Shown here: positions 18,278 to 28,800 of the stretch, in pieces
Layout: the number at the start of each line of letters is the position of its first letter
Numbering within the stretch: position 1 is the first letter of the stretch
NCBI RefSeq assembly: GCF_016802865.1
Contig: NZ_JAEVHM010000007.1
Span: 1 to 64,000 of the forward strand
Direction of reading: 5' to 3'
From: Micromonospora parastrephiae
GTDB taxonomy: Bacteria; Actinomycetota; Actinomycetes; Mycobacteriales; Micromonosporaceae
Length of the DNA stretch: 64,000 nt
Program-made: the position numbers and the translations under genes
The notes under the pieces: generated by a model
Told to the model about the DNA's origin: nothing
The model's input: the letters and a program-made list of their open reading frames with translations, nothing else
Databases searched by the model: none

Positions 18278-19411
18278 ATGAAGTTCCGAGTGGAGCGCGA
18301 CGCGCTCGCCGAGGCCGTGGCGTGGACCGCGAAGAGCCTGCCGAACCGGCCATCCGTACCGGTGCTCGCCGGGGTGATGCTCCGCGTCACCGATGGCAAC
18401 CTGCGGGTCTCCGGGTTCGACTACGAGGTCTCCAGCCAGGTCACCGTCGAGGTGCAGGGTGACGCCGACGGCGCCGCGCTGGTCTCCGGTCGCCTGCTTG
18501 CCGAGATCACCAAGGCGCTGCCCGCTAAGCCGGTGGACATCGCCGCGGTCGGCGCGCACCTGGAGCTGGTCTGCGGCAGCGCGCGGTTCACCCTGCCCAC
18601 CATGCCGGTGGAGGACTACCCCGCACTGCCCGAGATGCCGCAGAGCGCCGGCACGGTCGACGCCGCCTCGTTCGCCACCGCCGTCGCCCAGGTGGCCATC
18701 GCCGCCGGCCGCGACGAGACGCTGCCGATGATGACCGGCGTCCGTGTCGAGCTGTCCGGCAGCACCCTGTCGATGCTCGCCACCGACCGCTACCGACTCG
18801 CGATGCGCGAGATCCAGTGGCGTCCGGACGACCCCGAGGTGAGCATCAACGCCCTGGTGCCGGCCCGCACCCTGAACGACACCGCCAAGGCGCTCGGTCC
18901 GCTGGGTGGCGAGGTCACCCTCGCGCTCGCGCAGGGCGCAGCCGGCGAGGGCATGGTCGGCCTGGCCGGCGGCACCCGGCGTACCACCAGCCGGCTGCTG
19001 GACGGCGCCAACTACCCGCCGGTGCGCTCGCTCTTCCCGGCCACTCACAACGCCGAGGCCCGGGTGCCGGTCAGCACCCTGATCGAGGTGGTCAAGCGGG
19101 TCGCGCTGGTCGCCGAGCGGGCCACCCCGGTGCTGCTGAGCTTCAGCGCCGATGGTCTGGTCGTCGAGGCCGGCGGCTCGGAGGAGGCGCGGGCCAGCGA
19201 GGCGATGGAGGCGACCTTCACCGGGGACGCCCTGACCATCGGCTTCAACCCCCAGTACCTCATCGACGGCCTGGCCAACCTCGGCTCGCAGACCGCCGTG
19301 CTCTCGTTCGTCGACGCCTTCAAGCCCGCGGTGATCTCACCCGCCGGCGAGGATGGCGAGGTCATTCCGGGGTACCGGTACCTCATCATGCCGATCCGCG
19401 TGTCCCGCTGA
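18278..19411 (+). CDS. dnaN: DNA polymerase III beta clamp
   Basis: A 377-residue sliding clamp with three repeated beta-clamp domains. It opens MKFRVERDALAEAVAWTAKSLPNRPSVPVLAG, has the DRYRLAMREI segment in domain 2, and ends PGYRYLIMPIRVSR, the usual LMP-type C-terminus that lines the partner-binding pocket. ATG 18278 follows GCGGAGG at 18266-18272. It is the first gene of the plus-strand replication run downstream of oriC. Confidence 0.98.
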   Translation: MKFRVERDALAEAVAWTAKSLPNRPSVPVLAGVMLRVTDGNLRVSGFDYEVSSQVTVEVQGDADGAALVSGRLLAEITKALPAKPVDIAAVGAHLELVCGSARFTLPTMPVEDYPALPEMPQSAGTVDAASFATAVAQVAIAAGRDETLPMMTGVRVELSGSTLSMLATDRYRLAMREIQWRPDDPEVSINALVPARTLNDTAKALGPLGGEVTLALAQGAAGEGMVGLAGGTRRTTSRLLDGANYPPVRSLFPATHNAEARVPVSTLIEVVKRVALVAERATPVLLSFSADGLVVEAGGSEEARASEAMEATFTGDALTIGFNPQYLIDGLANLGSQTAVLSFVDAFKPAVISPAGEDGEVIPGYRYLIMPIRVSR

Positions 19412-19451
19412 TCGCGCCCAGCAACACCCAGATCCACGGAGGTAGAAACAC

Positions 19452-20324
19452 ATGCAGCTCGGCCTGGTAGGACTCGGCCGGATGGGCGGCAACATGCGCG
19501 AGCGGTTGCGGGCGGCCGGTCACGAGGTGGTCGGTTTCGACCACAACGCGCAGCTGAGCGACGCGGCGAGCCTCGCGGAACTGGCGGACAAGCTTGACTC
19601 CCCGCGCGCGGTGTGGGTCATGGTGCCCGCCGGCGTCACCGACGCCACCATCGACGAACTCGCCGCGGTGCTCGGCGAGGGCGACATCATCATCGACGGC
19701 GGCAACTCGCGGTTCAGCGACGACGCTCCCCGGGCCGAGCGGCTCAACGAGCGCGGCATCGGCTACCTCGACGTGGGCGTCTCCGGTGGTGTCTGGGGCC
19801 GGCAGAACGGCTACGGGCTGATGGTCGGCGGTGCCCAGGAGCACGTCGACCGGCTCATGCCGGTCTTCAACGCGCTCAAGCCGGAGGGCGAGTTCGGCTT
19901 CGTGCACGCCGGGCCGGTCGGCGCCGGGCACTACTCGAAGATGGTGCACAACGGCATCGAGTACGGCCTGATGCACGCCTACGCCGAGGGTTACGAGCTG
20001 CTCACCGCCTCCGAGCTGGTGACGAACGTGCCGGGCGTCTTCAAGTCCTGGCGTGAGGGCACCGTGGTCCGTTCCTGGCTGCTCGACCTGCTGGACCGGG
20101 CCCTCGACGAGGACCCGGAGCTGGCCGATCTGAGCGGCTACACCGAGGACACCGGTGAGGGCCGGTGGACGGTCGACGAGGCGGTCCGGCTGGCCGTCCC
20201 GCTGAACGTCATCACCGCCTCGCTGTTCGCCCGGTTCGCCTCCCGGCAGGACGACTCACCCGCCATGAAGGCCGTCGCCGCACTGCGCCAGCAGTTCGGC
20301 GGTCACGCCGTCCACAAGCGCTGA
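19452..20324 (+). CDS. gnd: 6-phosphogluconate dehydrogenase, short decarboxylating type
   Basis: A 290-residue short-form enzyme (the long form has about 470 residues) that converts 6-phosphogluconate to ribulose 5-phosphate and CO2. The N-terminal Rossmann motif is [24 protein letters not shown] and [17 protein letters not shown] follow, and the substrate-binding segment [21 protein letters not shown] carries the catalytic lysine. The short form is usually NAD-linked (family knowledge). GGAGGTAG precedes ATG 19452. Its place between dnaN and recF is conserved in actinobacteria. Confidence 0.93.
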   Translation: MQLGLVGLGRMGGNMRERLRAAGHEVVGFDHNAQLSDAASLAELADKLDSPRAVWVMVPAGVTDATIDELAAVLGEGDIIIDGGNSRFSDDAPRAERLNERGIGYLDVGVSGGVWGRQNGYGLMVGGAQEHVDRLMPVFNALKPEGEFGFVHAGPVGAGHYSKMVHNGIEYGLMHAYAEGYELLTASELVTNVPGVFKSWREGTVVRSWLLDLLDRALDEDPELADLSGYTEDTGEGRWTVDEAVRLAVPLNVITASLFARFASRQDDSPAMKAVAALRQQFGGHAVHKR

Positions 20325-20340
20325 GCGGTATCCACACCCT

Positions 20341-21474
20341 GTGTACGTCCACCGGCTGGAACTGGTCGACTTCCGCTCCTACGAGCGGGTCGCCGTCGAC
20401 CTCCAGCCGGGGGCGAACGTCCTGACCGGCGCCAACGGCGTTGGCAAGACGAATCTCGTCGAGGCGCTGGGCTACGTGGCGACCCTGGATTCGCACCGGG
20501 TCGCCACGGATGCGCCACTGGTGCGGATGGGCGCCACCTCGGCGGTGATCCGCTGCGCGGTGGTGCACGACGGGCGGGAACTCCTCGTCGAGCTGGAGAT
20601 CGTGCCGGGCAAGGCCAATCGGGCCCGGCTGGGCCGGTCTCCGGCTCGACGGGCCCGGGACGTGCTCGGCGCGCTGCGGCTGGTGCTCTTCGCTCCCGAG
20701 GACCTGGAGTTGGTCCGGGGTGACCCGGCCGAGCGTCGCCGCTACCTGGACGACCTCCTGGTCAGCCGCCAGCCCCGGTACGCGGGCGTGCGGGCCGACT
20801 ACGAGCGGGTGGTCAAGCAGCGCAACGCCCTGCTGCGCACCGCGTACCTGGCGCGCAAGACCGGCGGGTCCCGCGGCGGTGACCTCGGCACCCTCGCCGT
20901 CTGGGACGCCCACCTGGCCCAGCACGGCGCGGAGCTGCTCGCCGGCCGGCTGGAGCTGGTCGCCGCGCTCACCCCGCACGTCGCCAAGGCGTACGACGCG
21001 GTGGCTGCCGGTCGGGGCGCGGCGAGCATCGCCTACCGCCCGTCGATCGAGCTGGCCGAGCCGACCACCGACCGGGCCGCGCTGGCCGAGGCGCTGACGG
21101 CGGCTCTGGCCGCGTCCCGTTCGGCCGAGATCGAACGGGGCACCACCCTGGTCGGCCCGCACCGCGACGAGTTGGCGCTGACCCTCGGTCCGCTGCCCGC
21201 CAAGGGGTACGCCAGCCACGGCGAGTCCTGGTCGTTCGCGCTCGCGCTGCGGCTGGCCGGCTACGACCTGCTGCGCTCCGACGGCATCGAGCCGGTGCTG
21301 GTGCTCGACGACGTCTTCGCCGAGTTGGACACCGGGCGCCGGGAGCGGCTGGCGGAGCTGGTCGGCGGGGCGAGTCAACTGCTGGTGACGTGCGCTGTGG
21401 ACGACGACGTGCCGGCCGCCCTGCGCGGCACGCGCTACCAGGTCGGCGAGGGGACGGTCCGCCGTGTCGGATGA
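20341..21474 (+). CDS. recF: DNA replication/repair protein RecF
   Basis: A 377-residue SMC-like ATPase that helps load RecA at gaps. [17 protein letters not shown] opens the protein, with Walker [10 protein letters not shown] at residues 30-38. The signature region is [35 protein letters not shown], and Walker B is [23 protein letters not shown] 20341 lies 16 bases after gnd, with a DnaA-box-like GTATCCACA at 20328-20336 just before it. It overlaps the next gene by 11 bases. Confidence 0.96.
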   Translation: MYVHRLELVDFRSYERVAVDLQPGANVLTGANGVGKTNLVEALGYVATLDSHRVATDAPLVRMGATSAVIRCAVVHDGRELLVELEIVPGKANRARLGRSPARRARDVLGALRLVLFAPEDLELVRGDPAERRRYLDDLLVSRQPRYAGVRADYERVVKQRNALLRTAYLARKTGGSRGGDLGTLAVWDAHLAQHGAELLAGRLELVAALTPHVAKAYDAVAAGRGAASIAYRPSIELAEPTTDRAALAEALTAALAASRSAEIERGTTLVGPHRDELALTLGPLPAKGYASHGESWSFALALRLAGYDLLRSDGIEPVLVLDDVFAELDTGRRERLAELVGGASQLLVTCAVDDDVPAALRGTRYQVGEGTVRRVG

Positions 21475-22096
21475 GCCACGCACCAACCGGGGCGACGCCG
21501 GGCGCAACGGCGACGAGACCAGGGCGGGTACACCAAGACCGGGGGCAGCGGGCGCCGACGGCGGGGTGCAGCCGGAGGCGGCTGCCGGACCGGAGCTGGC
21601 CAGGGCGGTGCTCGACGCGGCGCTGTCCCGCCGGCAGGCGGCGGCCCGCGCACGGCGTACCCCCGGCGGTGGTGCTGGTGGCGACGGTGCCGGCGGTTCG
21701 GGGCGGCGGCTGCGCGGCTATTCCGGCCCGGGCCCCGACCCCCGCGACCCGCAGCCCCTCAGCGCGGTGCTGAACCGGCTGGTCAAGGCGCGCGGCTGGC
21801 AGCAGCCCGCGGCCGAGGCCACGGTGTTCGGCGCGTGGGAGCGGGTGGTCGGCGCGGAGGTCGCCCAGCACAGCCGGCCGGTGAAGCTGGAGAACGGCGA
21901 GCTGACCGTGGAGGCCCGGTCGACCGCGTGGGCGACGCAGCTGCGGCTGCTGGCCGGTTCGCTGCTCAAGCAGATCGCCAGCGAGGTCGGCCACAACGTG
22001 GTGCGCAAGCTGCACATCCACGGCCCGGCCGCGCCGTCCTGGCAGAAGGGGCCGCGTCGGGTGCGTGGCCGTGGGCCGCGCGACACCTACGGCTGA
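21464..22096 (+). CDS. dciA: DciA-like DUF721 protein
   Basis: 210 residues. The first ~85 are disordered (Arg/Gly/Ala-rich). The C-terminal DUF721 domain contains [44 protein letters not shown], then [25 protein letters not shown]721 proteins of the DciA type help operate the replicative helicase in bacteria lacking DnaC. The recF-DUF721-gyrB order (Rv0004 position) supports this. The start overlaps recF by 11 bases. Confidence 0.88.
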   Translation: MSDEPRTNRGDAGRNGDETRAGTPRPGAAGADGGVQPEAAAGPELARAVLDAALSRRQAAARARRTPGGGAGGDGAGGSGRRLRGYSGPGPDPRDPQPLSAVLNRLVKARGWQQPAAEATVFGAWERVVGAEVAQHSRPVKLENGELTVEARSTAWATQLRLLAGSLLKQIASEVGHNVVRKLHIHGPAAPSWQKGPRRVRGRGPRDTYG

Positions 22097-22105
22097 GCGG
22101 GCGGG

Positions 22106-22231
22106 TCAGCTCCGCCGGTCGGCGCGCCTGCGCTCGCGCTGTTCCCGGGTGTAGCGCTTGCGCTCGGCCAGGTCGCGCTTCCACGCTTCGCGGGCCTCGG
22201 CCGAGCCGCCCTGGATCGCGCCCTTTACGCA
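22106..22231 (-). pseudogene. Fragment of a small basic protein, N-terminus missing
   Basis: On the minus strand the frame reads VKGAIQGGSAEAREAWK then RDLAERKRYTREQRERRRADRRS and stops at 22106. The charged, helical composition looks like a real C-terminus, but no ATG or GTG start exists before the frame runs into antisense of the MarR gene. I do not recognise the family. It abuts a MarR gene that lacks its own start, so both appear cut at the same point (about 22222-22231). Confidence 0.35.
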
Positions 22232-22261
22232 CTGGAAGAGCAGGTCTGCTTCGCCCTGTCG

Positions 22262-22693
22262 GTGGCGGCGCGCAGCGTCGTGGCCGTCTACCGGCCGCTG
22301 TTGGAACCGATGGGCCTGACCCATCCGCAGTGCCTGGTCATGCTGGCGCTGTGGCAGCGCGCGCCGCTGTCCGGCCGTGACCTCAGCCGCCTCCTGCAAC
22401 TCGACCCGGGCACCCTATCACCCCTGCTCAAGCGTCTCGAAGCGGCTGGCTACCTGCGCCGCGAGCGCGACGCAGCCGACGAACGCAGCCTCGCGGTCAC
22501 ACTCACCGCCAGCGGGACGGCGCTCCGCAGCCAGGCGGAACGGATCCCGGCCGCCATCGTCCAGCGGCTCGGGCTGCCGATCGAGGACCTGCAACAGCTG
22601 CACGCGGTGCTCACCCAGGTGATCGCCGCGGCCAACCGCCCCGGCGACCCGTCCGCCCCGCAGGCCGGGGCCGCCGGTCAGGCGTCCGCGTAG
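22262..22693 (+). CDS. MarR-family regulator, 5' end apparently truncated
   Basis: 143 residues from the first usable start (GTG 22262). The winged-helix core is complete: GLTHPQCLVMLALWQRAPLSGRDLSRLLQLDPGTLSPLLKRLEAAGYLRRERDAADERSLAVTLTASG. This is a MarR/OhrR-type repressor, and the Cys in LTHPQC or in EEQVCFAL could sense peroxide as in OhrR (inference). In-frame sequence upstream (ALEEQVCFALS) is family-like, but no ATG/GTG precedes it back to the dciA stop. The true start may be lost or non-standard. It ends overlapping the convergent hypothetical gene by 16 bases. Confidence 0.7.
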   Translation: MAARSVVAVYRPLLEPMGLTHPQCLVMLALWQRAPLSGRDLSRLLQLDPGTLSPLLKRLEAAGYLRRERDAADERSLAVTLTASGTALRSQAERIPAAIVQRLGLPIEDLQQLHAVLTQVIAAANRPGDPSAPQAGAAGQASA

Positions 22694-23232
22694 ACCGCGA
22701 AGCCGCGCTCGGCGCAGCGCCGGTAGAAGGCGGCCAGCACGCCCAACTCGGCGCAGGTGAAGTTCCACTGCGGCGGGTCGCCGCTCTCGTCGCGCAACGC
22801 GTCGAGCCGGCTCTCCAGCCACCGCAGCTGCTGCTCGGCCAACCGGCCGTCGCCGAGCAACGCGCGCAGCACGACGCTCACCGACTCGAAGGTGACGGCC
22901 TCGCCGTACTCGCGGTGACCGGTCACGAACCGCTCGATCCCGCCGGCGATCCAGGCGCAGCCGTCCGGGTCGATGACCGGGTCCTCGTCCTCGGCGGCGG
23001 CATCTGTGGCGTACAACACACCTTCCAGACCGAGTAGAAGGTCCACCAGTTCGGTGTACGCGGTCGCCCGGACTGTGCCGGTCTTCGCGATCAGCTCGGC
23101 AAGCGCCGCCGTCGGCGCGGAGATTCGCGGCACGTCGACGATCTCGCCGAAGTCGACGAACTCGGCCGGCGCGACCGGATCGTAGAAGCGGCCGGTCCGC
23201 GGCCAGTGCACCGCGACGTTGTCCAGCCCCAT
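22678..23232 (-). CDS. Hypothetical protein, DUF1877-like
   Basis: A 184-residue soluble protein with no signal peptide or membrane helix. It starts MGLDNVAVHWPRTGRFY and has an acidic middle (TDAAAEDEDPVIDPDGCAWIAGGIERFVTGH) and a Cys/aromatic C-terminus (WNFTCAELGVLAAFYRRCAERG). Some features resemble DUF1877-type proteins, but the assignment is weak. It is transcribed away from gyrB and converges on the MarR gene. Confidence 0.65.
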   Translation of the reverse strand: MGLDNVAVHWPRTGRFYDPVAPAEFVDFGEIVDVPRISAPTAALAELIAKTGTVRATAYTELVDLLLGLEGVLYATDAAAEDEDPVIDPDGCAWIAGGIERFVTGHREYGEAVTFESVSVVLRALLGDGRLAEQQLRWLESRLDALRDESGDPPQWNFTCAELGVLAAFYRRCAERGFAVYADA

Positions 23233-23755
23233 CTGTCACCTCTTAAAGAGCACGTGTCGGGTCGATCGGGTCGATCGTCCCGGTTCCGGCCGGTAAAGAT
23301 CAAGGGCGGTTCCCGGGCGCCGCAAACGTACGGCACGGGCGGGCTGGCCGCGACCCCCGACCCGCCCGGGCGCGGGTCAACCCGTCCGGGGACGGCGCGT
23401 GCGATCGGAGGCTGGCGTGTGGGGGGAGTCGCGGGCAGCGGGGTTCTGCCGGCTATGGACATCTCAGCCGCCTCGTTGAGGGTGCCGAGTGGTGGTTCTG
23501 TCCTCCACGCACAGTAGGATTGACGGTGAGACGAAGACCCGGTGCGGAGCGAGGGACGGGGCCGGTGGCCCCAGGATCATTCTCCACGTCGGGTCGAGCC
23601 GATCGCGATCCGCGGGCAACCGCGGCGACCGGCGCGTTCGACCCGCTGTCCGGAGGTCTCCGGCACCGGTCCGCGCGCCGACGTCGCGTCCTGTCCGCCG
23701 AACCCGCGCCCGACGCGCCCTACCCGGCGTGGACGACGCGAGAAAGTGGCCGAGG
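23233..23755. other. gyrB upstream region
   Basis: 523 bases between the divergent hypothetical gene and the chosen gyrB start. An open frame continues upstream of gyrB but is Arg/Ser/Pro-rich and unlike GyrB. The gyrB promoter must lie here; no clear boxes were recognised. Confidence 0.5.
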
Positions 23756-25702
23756 GTGGCAGCGCAGGACAAGCAGGAGTACGGCGCAGAGTCGATCACC
23801 GTTCTCGAAGGGCTGGAGGCGGTCCGTAAGCGGCCCGGTATGTACATCGGGTCCACCGGCGAGCGTGGTCTGCACCACCTCGTCTGGGAGGTCGTCGACA
23901 ACGCGGTGGACGAGGCGCTGGCCGGATACTGCGACACCATCGACGTGGTGCTGCTCGCCGACGGCGGCGTCCGGGTCACCGACAACGGCCGCGGCTTCCC
24001 CGTCGACCTGCACCCGAAGCTCAAGAAGCCGGGTGTCGAGGTCGCGCTGACCGTGCTGCACGCGGGTGGCAAGTTCGACGGCAAGGCGTACGCGGTCTCC
24101 GGCGGTCTGCACGGTGTCGGCGTCTCCGTCGTGAACGCGCTCTCCACCCGCATGGCAGTGGAGATCCACAAGTCCGGCTCCGTGTGGCGGCAGCAGTACA
24201 ACAACTCCAAGCCCGGTCCTCTGGACAAGGGTGAGACCACCGACCGCACCGGTTCGGCGGTCTCCTTCTGGCCTGACCCCGACGTCTTCGAGACCGTCGA
24301 CTTCGATTTCCAGACCATCTACCGTCGTCTGCAGGAGATGGCCTTCCTCAACCGCGCGCTGCGCATCCACCTGCTCGACGAGCGGGTGGCCGAGGAGGAG
24401 GACGGCCGGCAGCGCGAGGTGACCTTCTTCTACGAGGGCGGCATCTCCGACTTCGTCCGGCACCTCAACGCCTCGAAGAACCCGATCCACAAGACCGTGG
24501 TCGAGTTCGGCGCCGAGGAGGAGGGCATGTCGGTCGAGATCGCCATGCAGTGGAACGAGTCGTACGGCGAGTCGGTGTACACCTTCGCCAACACGATCAA
24601 CACCCACGAGGGCGGCACCCACGAGGAGGGCTTCCGGTCCGCGCTGACCAGCGTGGTCAACCGGTACGGCACCGACAAGAAGCTGCTCAAGGGCGACGAG
24701 AAGCTCTCCGGCGAGGACATCCGCGAGGGACTCGCTGCGATCATCTCGGTCAAGCTGGCCAACCCGCAGTTCGAGGGTCAGACCAAGACCAAGCTCGGCA
24801 ACACCCCGGTGAAGAGCTTCGTGCAGCGGGTCTGCAACGAGTGGCTGGTCGACTGGTTCGACCGCAACCCGGCCGAAGCCAAGATGATCATCACGAAGGC
24901 GTCCCAGGCGGCCCGCGCCCGGATCGCCGCGCAGCAGGCGCGCAAGCTGGCCCGGCGTAAGTCGCTGCTGGAGTCCGGCTCGATGCCGGGCAAGCTGGCC
25001 GACTGCCAGTCCACCGACCCGCGCGAGTCCGAGGTGTTCATCGTCGAGGGCGACTCGGCCGGTGGCTCGGCCAAGCAGGGCCGGGACCCGCGGACGCAGG
25101 CGATCCTGCCGATCCGCGGCAAGATCCTCAACGTGGAGAAGGCCCGGATCGACCGGGTGCTGAAGAACAACGAGGTCCAGGCGCTGATCACCGCGCTGGG
25201 CACCGGCATCCACGACGACTTCGACATGGAGAAGCTGCGTTACCACAAGGTGGTGCTGATGGCCGACGCGGACGTCGACGGCCAGCACATCCAGACCCTG
25301 CTGCTCACCCTGCTGTTCCGCTTCATGCGTCCGCTGGTCGAGCTGGGGCACGTCTACCTGGCCGCCCCGCCGCTCTACAAGATCAAGTGGAACAAGAAGG
25401 GCGACGACGCGCAGTACGCCTACTCCGACCGAGAGCGGGACGGGCTCATCGCGCTGCGCCAGCAGAAGAAGCCGAACGCCAAGCCGGACGACATCCAGCG
25501 GTTCAAGGGCCTCGGCGAGATGAACTATCCCGAGCTGTGGGAAACCACGATGAACCCGGCTACGCGTACCCTGCGTCAGGTCACGCTCGACGACGCGGCA
25601 ACCGCCGACGAGTTGTTCAGCGTGCTGATGGGTGAGGACGTCGAGGCGCGCCGGTCGTTCATCCAGCGCAACGCCAAGGACGTCCGGTTCCTGGACATCT
25701 GA
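23756..25702 (+). CDS. gyrB: DNA gyrase subunit B
   Basis: A 648-residue GHKL ATPase subunit. The ATP site is [29 protein letters not shown] and [16 protein letters not shown]. The TOPRIM domain has [19 protein letters not shown] and the metal-binding DADVDGQHI. The C-terminus is [17 protein letters not shown]. With GyrA it introduces negative supercoils and is the aminocoumarin target. GTG 23756 matches the family N-terminus ([31 protein letters not shown] region); GTG 23729 is a possible alternative. Confidence 0.97.
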   Translation: MAAQDKQEYGAESITVLEGLEAVRKRPGMYIGSTGERGLHHLVWEVVDNAVDEALAGYCDTIDVVLLADGGVRVTDNGRGFPVDLHPKLKKPGVEVALTVLHAGGKFDGKAYAVSGGLHGVGVSVVNALSTRMAVEIHKSGSVWRQQYNNSKPGPLDKGETTDRTGSAVSFWPDPDVFETVDFDFQTIYRRLQEMAFLNRALRIHLLDERVAEEEDGRQREVTFFYEGGISDFVRHLNASKNPIHKTVVEFGAEEEGMSVEIAMQWNESYGESVYTFANTINTHEGGTHEEGFRSALTSVVNRYGTDKKLLKGDEKLSGEDIREGLAAIISVKLANPQFEGQTKTKLGNTPVKSFVQRVCNEWLVDWFDRNPAEAKMIITKASQAARARIAAQQARKLARRKSLLESGSMPGKLADCQSTDPRESEVFIVEGDSAGGSAKQGRDPRTQAILPIRGKILNVEKARIDRVLKNNEVQALITALGTGIHDDFDMEKLRYHKVVLMADADVDGQHIQTLLLTLLFRFMRPLVELGHVYLAAPPLYKIKWNKKGDDAQYAYSDRERDGLIALRQQKKPNAKPDDIQRFKGLGEMNYPELWETTMNPATRTLRQVTLDDAATADELFSVLMGEDVEARRSFIQRNAKDVRFLDI

Positions 25703-25711
25703 CGGACCTCG

Positions 25712-25744
25712 GCGGATCGGCCGGGTAGCCCCCGGCCGATCCGC
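25712..25744. terminator. GC hairpin after gyrB
   Basis: Perfect 14-base arms 25712-25725 and 25731-25744 around a 5-base loop, just after gyrB. There is no T tract, so it may only partly terminate transcription or stabilise the gyrB 3' end. Confidence 0.6.
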
Positions 25745-25796
25745 TGGTCCACAGAGTTATCCACAGCTTGGCCGGTATCCACAGCCGTTATCCACA
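25745..25796 (+). promoter_or_regulatory. Four-box DnaA-binding cluster in the gyrB-gyrA gap
   Basis: TGGTCCACA (25745-25753), TTATCCACA (25757-25765), GTATCCACA (25775-25783) and TTATCCACA (25788-25796). All point the same way, and two are perfect consensus. They end 36 bases before the gyrA start, so DnaA could act on gyrA transcription or be titrated here. Confidence 0.75.
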
Positions 25797-25832
25797 GCAC
25801 GAAAACGACTCTGAGTCTGATAAGGGTATACA

Positions 25833-28800
25833 GTGACCGATTCCCCCGAGTCCACACCGAACGAGCCCGAGGTCCCCGCCGAGGCCATCGCCGCGGTGGT
25901 CGCGCACGACCGGATCGAACCGGTCGGGCTCGAGGTGGAGATGCAGCGCTCCTACCTCGACTACGCGATGAGCGTCATCGTCGGTCGCGCGCTGCCGGAC
26001 GTCCGGGACGGCCTCAAGCCGGTCCACCGCAAGATCCTCTACGCGATGTTCGACTCCGGCTACCGGCCGGACCGCGGCTACGTGAAGTGCTCCCGGGTCG
26101 TCGGCGACGTGATGGGTCAGTTCCACCCGCACGGCGACTCGGCGATCTACGACGCTCTGGTCCGGATGGCGCAGCCCTGGTCGCTGCGCTACCCGCTGGT
26201 GGACGGCAACGGCAACTTCGGCTCGCCCGGTAACGATCCGGCCGCCGCCATGCGTTACTGTCTGACCGGCAATGTCCGGATTCGTGCCGCTGAGGGCAGC
26301 GTGCGGATCGCGGACGTGGTGGCCGACGCCGCGCCGTCCAGCGAGACCGACATCGACCTGAAGGTCCGCGACCGCAACGGCGACCTGGTCCGCGCCTCGA
26401 AGTTCTTCCATTCTGGCGAGCACCCCACGCTGCGGCTGCGCACCCGCGAGGGGTACGAGCTGACCGGCACCCACAACCACCCGGTGCTCTGCCTGGTGGA
26501 CGTCGCCGGCGTGCCGACCCTGCTGTGGAAGCTGCTCGCCGAGATCTCCCCCGGCGACCGGGTGGTACTCCAGCGCAGCGTGCCGGACGAGATCGGCTAC
26601 CCGATGCTGGAGCACGTCGAGGCCGCCGTCCTCGCAGGCGCCTTCGTCAGCGAGGGGTGGGTCTCCCCGGGTCGTGCCGGATTCAACAACATCGACCGCG
26701 AGTTCTTCGTCCGCGTCCTCGCCGCCTACGACCTGGCCGTGGGTGGTCCGCGCTACGTCAGTGAGCGAGTGATCGCCTCCGGAAGCAACCTGCACGAACT
26801 CGACGTCCAGGACCTCACCGCCCTGCGTACGAGCCTCCTCGGCGACCTGGTGGGGGCGCGCAGCGCCGCGAAGTTCGTTCCCGAGTTCGTCTGGCAGGGT
26901 CCGGCCGCGGTGAAGCGGGCGTTCCTCCAGGCGCTGTTCGAGGGCGACGGTTCGTCGTCGCTGCTGCCGCGCAACACCATGCAGATCTCGTACTCGACGC
27001 GTAGCGAGCGCCTGGCGGCCGAGGTACAGCAGTTGCTGCTGGAGTTCGGCGTGATCAGCCGGCAGACCCGGTACGACGACGGCGAGATCAAGGTGGTGGT
27101 GACCAACCGCCGCGACGCCCGGATCTTCGCCGCGCACGTCGGTTTCCTCGGCCGCAAGCAGGCCAAGCTGGAGGCCGAGCTGGCCCAGGTGCCGGCGAGC
27201 AGCACCGCGCTCTCCAGTGACCACGTGCCGCTGGTCGGCAACTTCATCCGTGAGCACGGCGCGCAGCGCTGGACGGAGCGCGACTGGCTGCGTCGGCACA
27301 ACGTGGACCGCGTCGAGCGGTGGGAACGGGACCGCGACGAGATCGCGGCCCGGATCACCAACACCGAGGTGCTCGACGTGGTCGAGCCGTTGGTCGACGG
27401 GCGCTTCTACTACGCCGAGGTGGCGCAGATCACCGACGCTGGTGTGCAGCCGGTCTACAGCGTCCGGGTCGACACCGACGACCACTCGTTCGTCTCTGAC
27501 GGTTTCGTCAGCCACAACACCGAGTGCAAGCTCGACCCGCTCGCCATGGAGATGCTGCGGGACATCGACGAGGACACCGTCGACCTGCAGGACAACTACG
27601 ACGGCCGGGCCAAGGAGCCCACCATCCTGCCGTCCCGGATCCCCAACCTGCTGGTGAACGGCTCCGAGGGCATCGCGGTCGGCATGGCCACCAAGATTCC
27701 GCCGCACAACCTGCGCGAGATCGGCGCGGCGGTGCAGTGGTGCCTGGAGCACCCGGAGGAGGACGAGGAGACCACCCTCGAAGCCCTGCTCGGCATCGTC
27801 AAGGGACCGGACTTCCCGACCCACGGCCTGATCGTCGGCACGACCGCCATCCAGGACGCGTACCGCACCGGTCGCGGCTCGATCCGGATGCGGGCCGTGG
27901 TGGAGGTCGAGGAGGACAAGCGGGGCCGGCCCTGCCTGGTCGTCAGCGAGTTGCCGTACCAGGTCAACCCGGACAACCTGGCCGAGCGGATCGCCGAGCT
28001 GATCAAGGAGGGCAAGCTCGCCGGGATCGCCGACATCCGCGACGAGTCCTCCGGTCGTACCGGCATGCGGATCGTGCTCGTACTCAAGCGCGACGCGGTC
28101 GCCAAGGTGGTGCTGAACAACCTCTACAAGCACACCCAGCTCCAGGAGACCTTCGGCGCCAACATGCTGGCCCTCGTCGACGGGGTGCCACGCACGCTCA
28201 ACCTGGCCCAGTTCATCCGCTACTACGTCGAGCACCAGATCGACGTGATCCGCCGGCGGACCGCGTTCCGGCTGCGCAAGGCCGAGGAACGGGCGCACAT
28301 CCTGCGCGGTCTGGCCAAGGCGCTGGACGCGCTGGACGAGGTGATCGCCCTGATCCGGCGGTCGCCGACCGTGGACGACGCCCGGCAGGGCCTGATCCGG
28401 CTGCTGGAGATCGACGAGATCCAGGCGACCGCGATCCTGGACATGCAGCTGCGCCGCCTCGCCGCCCTGGAGCGGCAGCGGATCGTCGACGACCTGACCA
28501 AGCTCGAAATCGAGATCGCCGACCTCAAGGACATCCTCGCCAAGCCGGAGCGGCAGCGGAGGATCGTCTCGGAGGAGCTGGGCGAGATCGTCGCCAAGTG
28601 GGGCGACGAGCGGCGTACGCAGATCATCCCGTTCGACGGCGAGGTCTCGATGGAGGACCTCATCGCCCGCGAGGACGTGGTCGTCACGATCACCCGGACC
28701 GGGTACGCCAAGCGGACCAAGGTCGATCTCTACCGCTCGCAGCGTCGCGGCGGTAAGGGCGTCAGCGGCGCCACGCTGCGGCAGGACGACATCGTCAGCC

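Noticed and set aside
23489-23755. 89-codon N-terminal extension of gyrB
   Set aside because: Arg/Ser/Pro-rich and unlike GyrB; the family N-terminus begins at the GTG at 23756.
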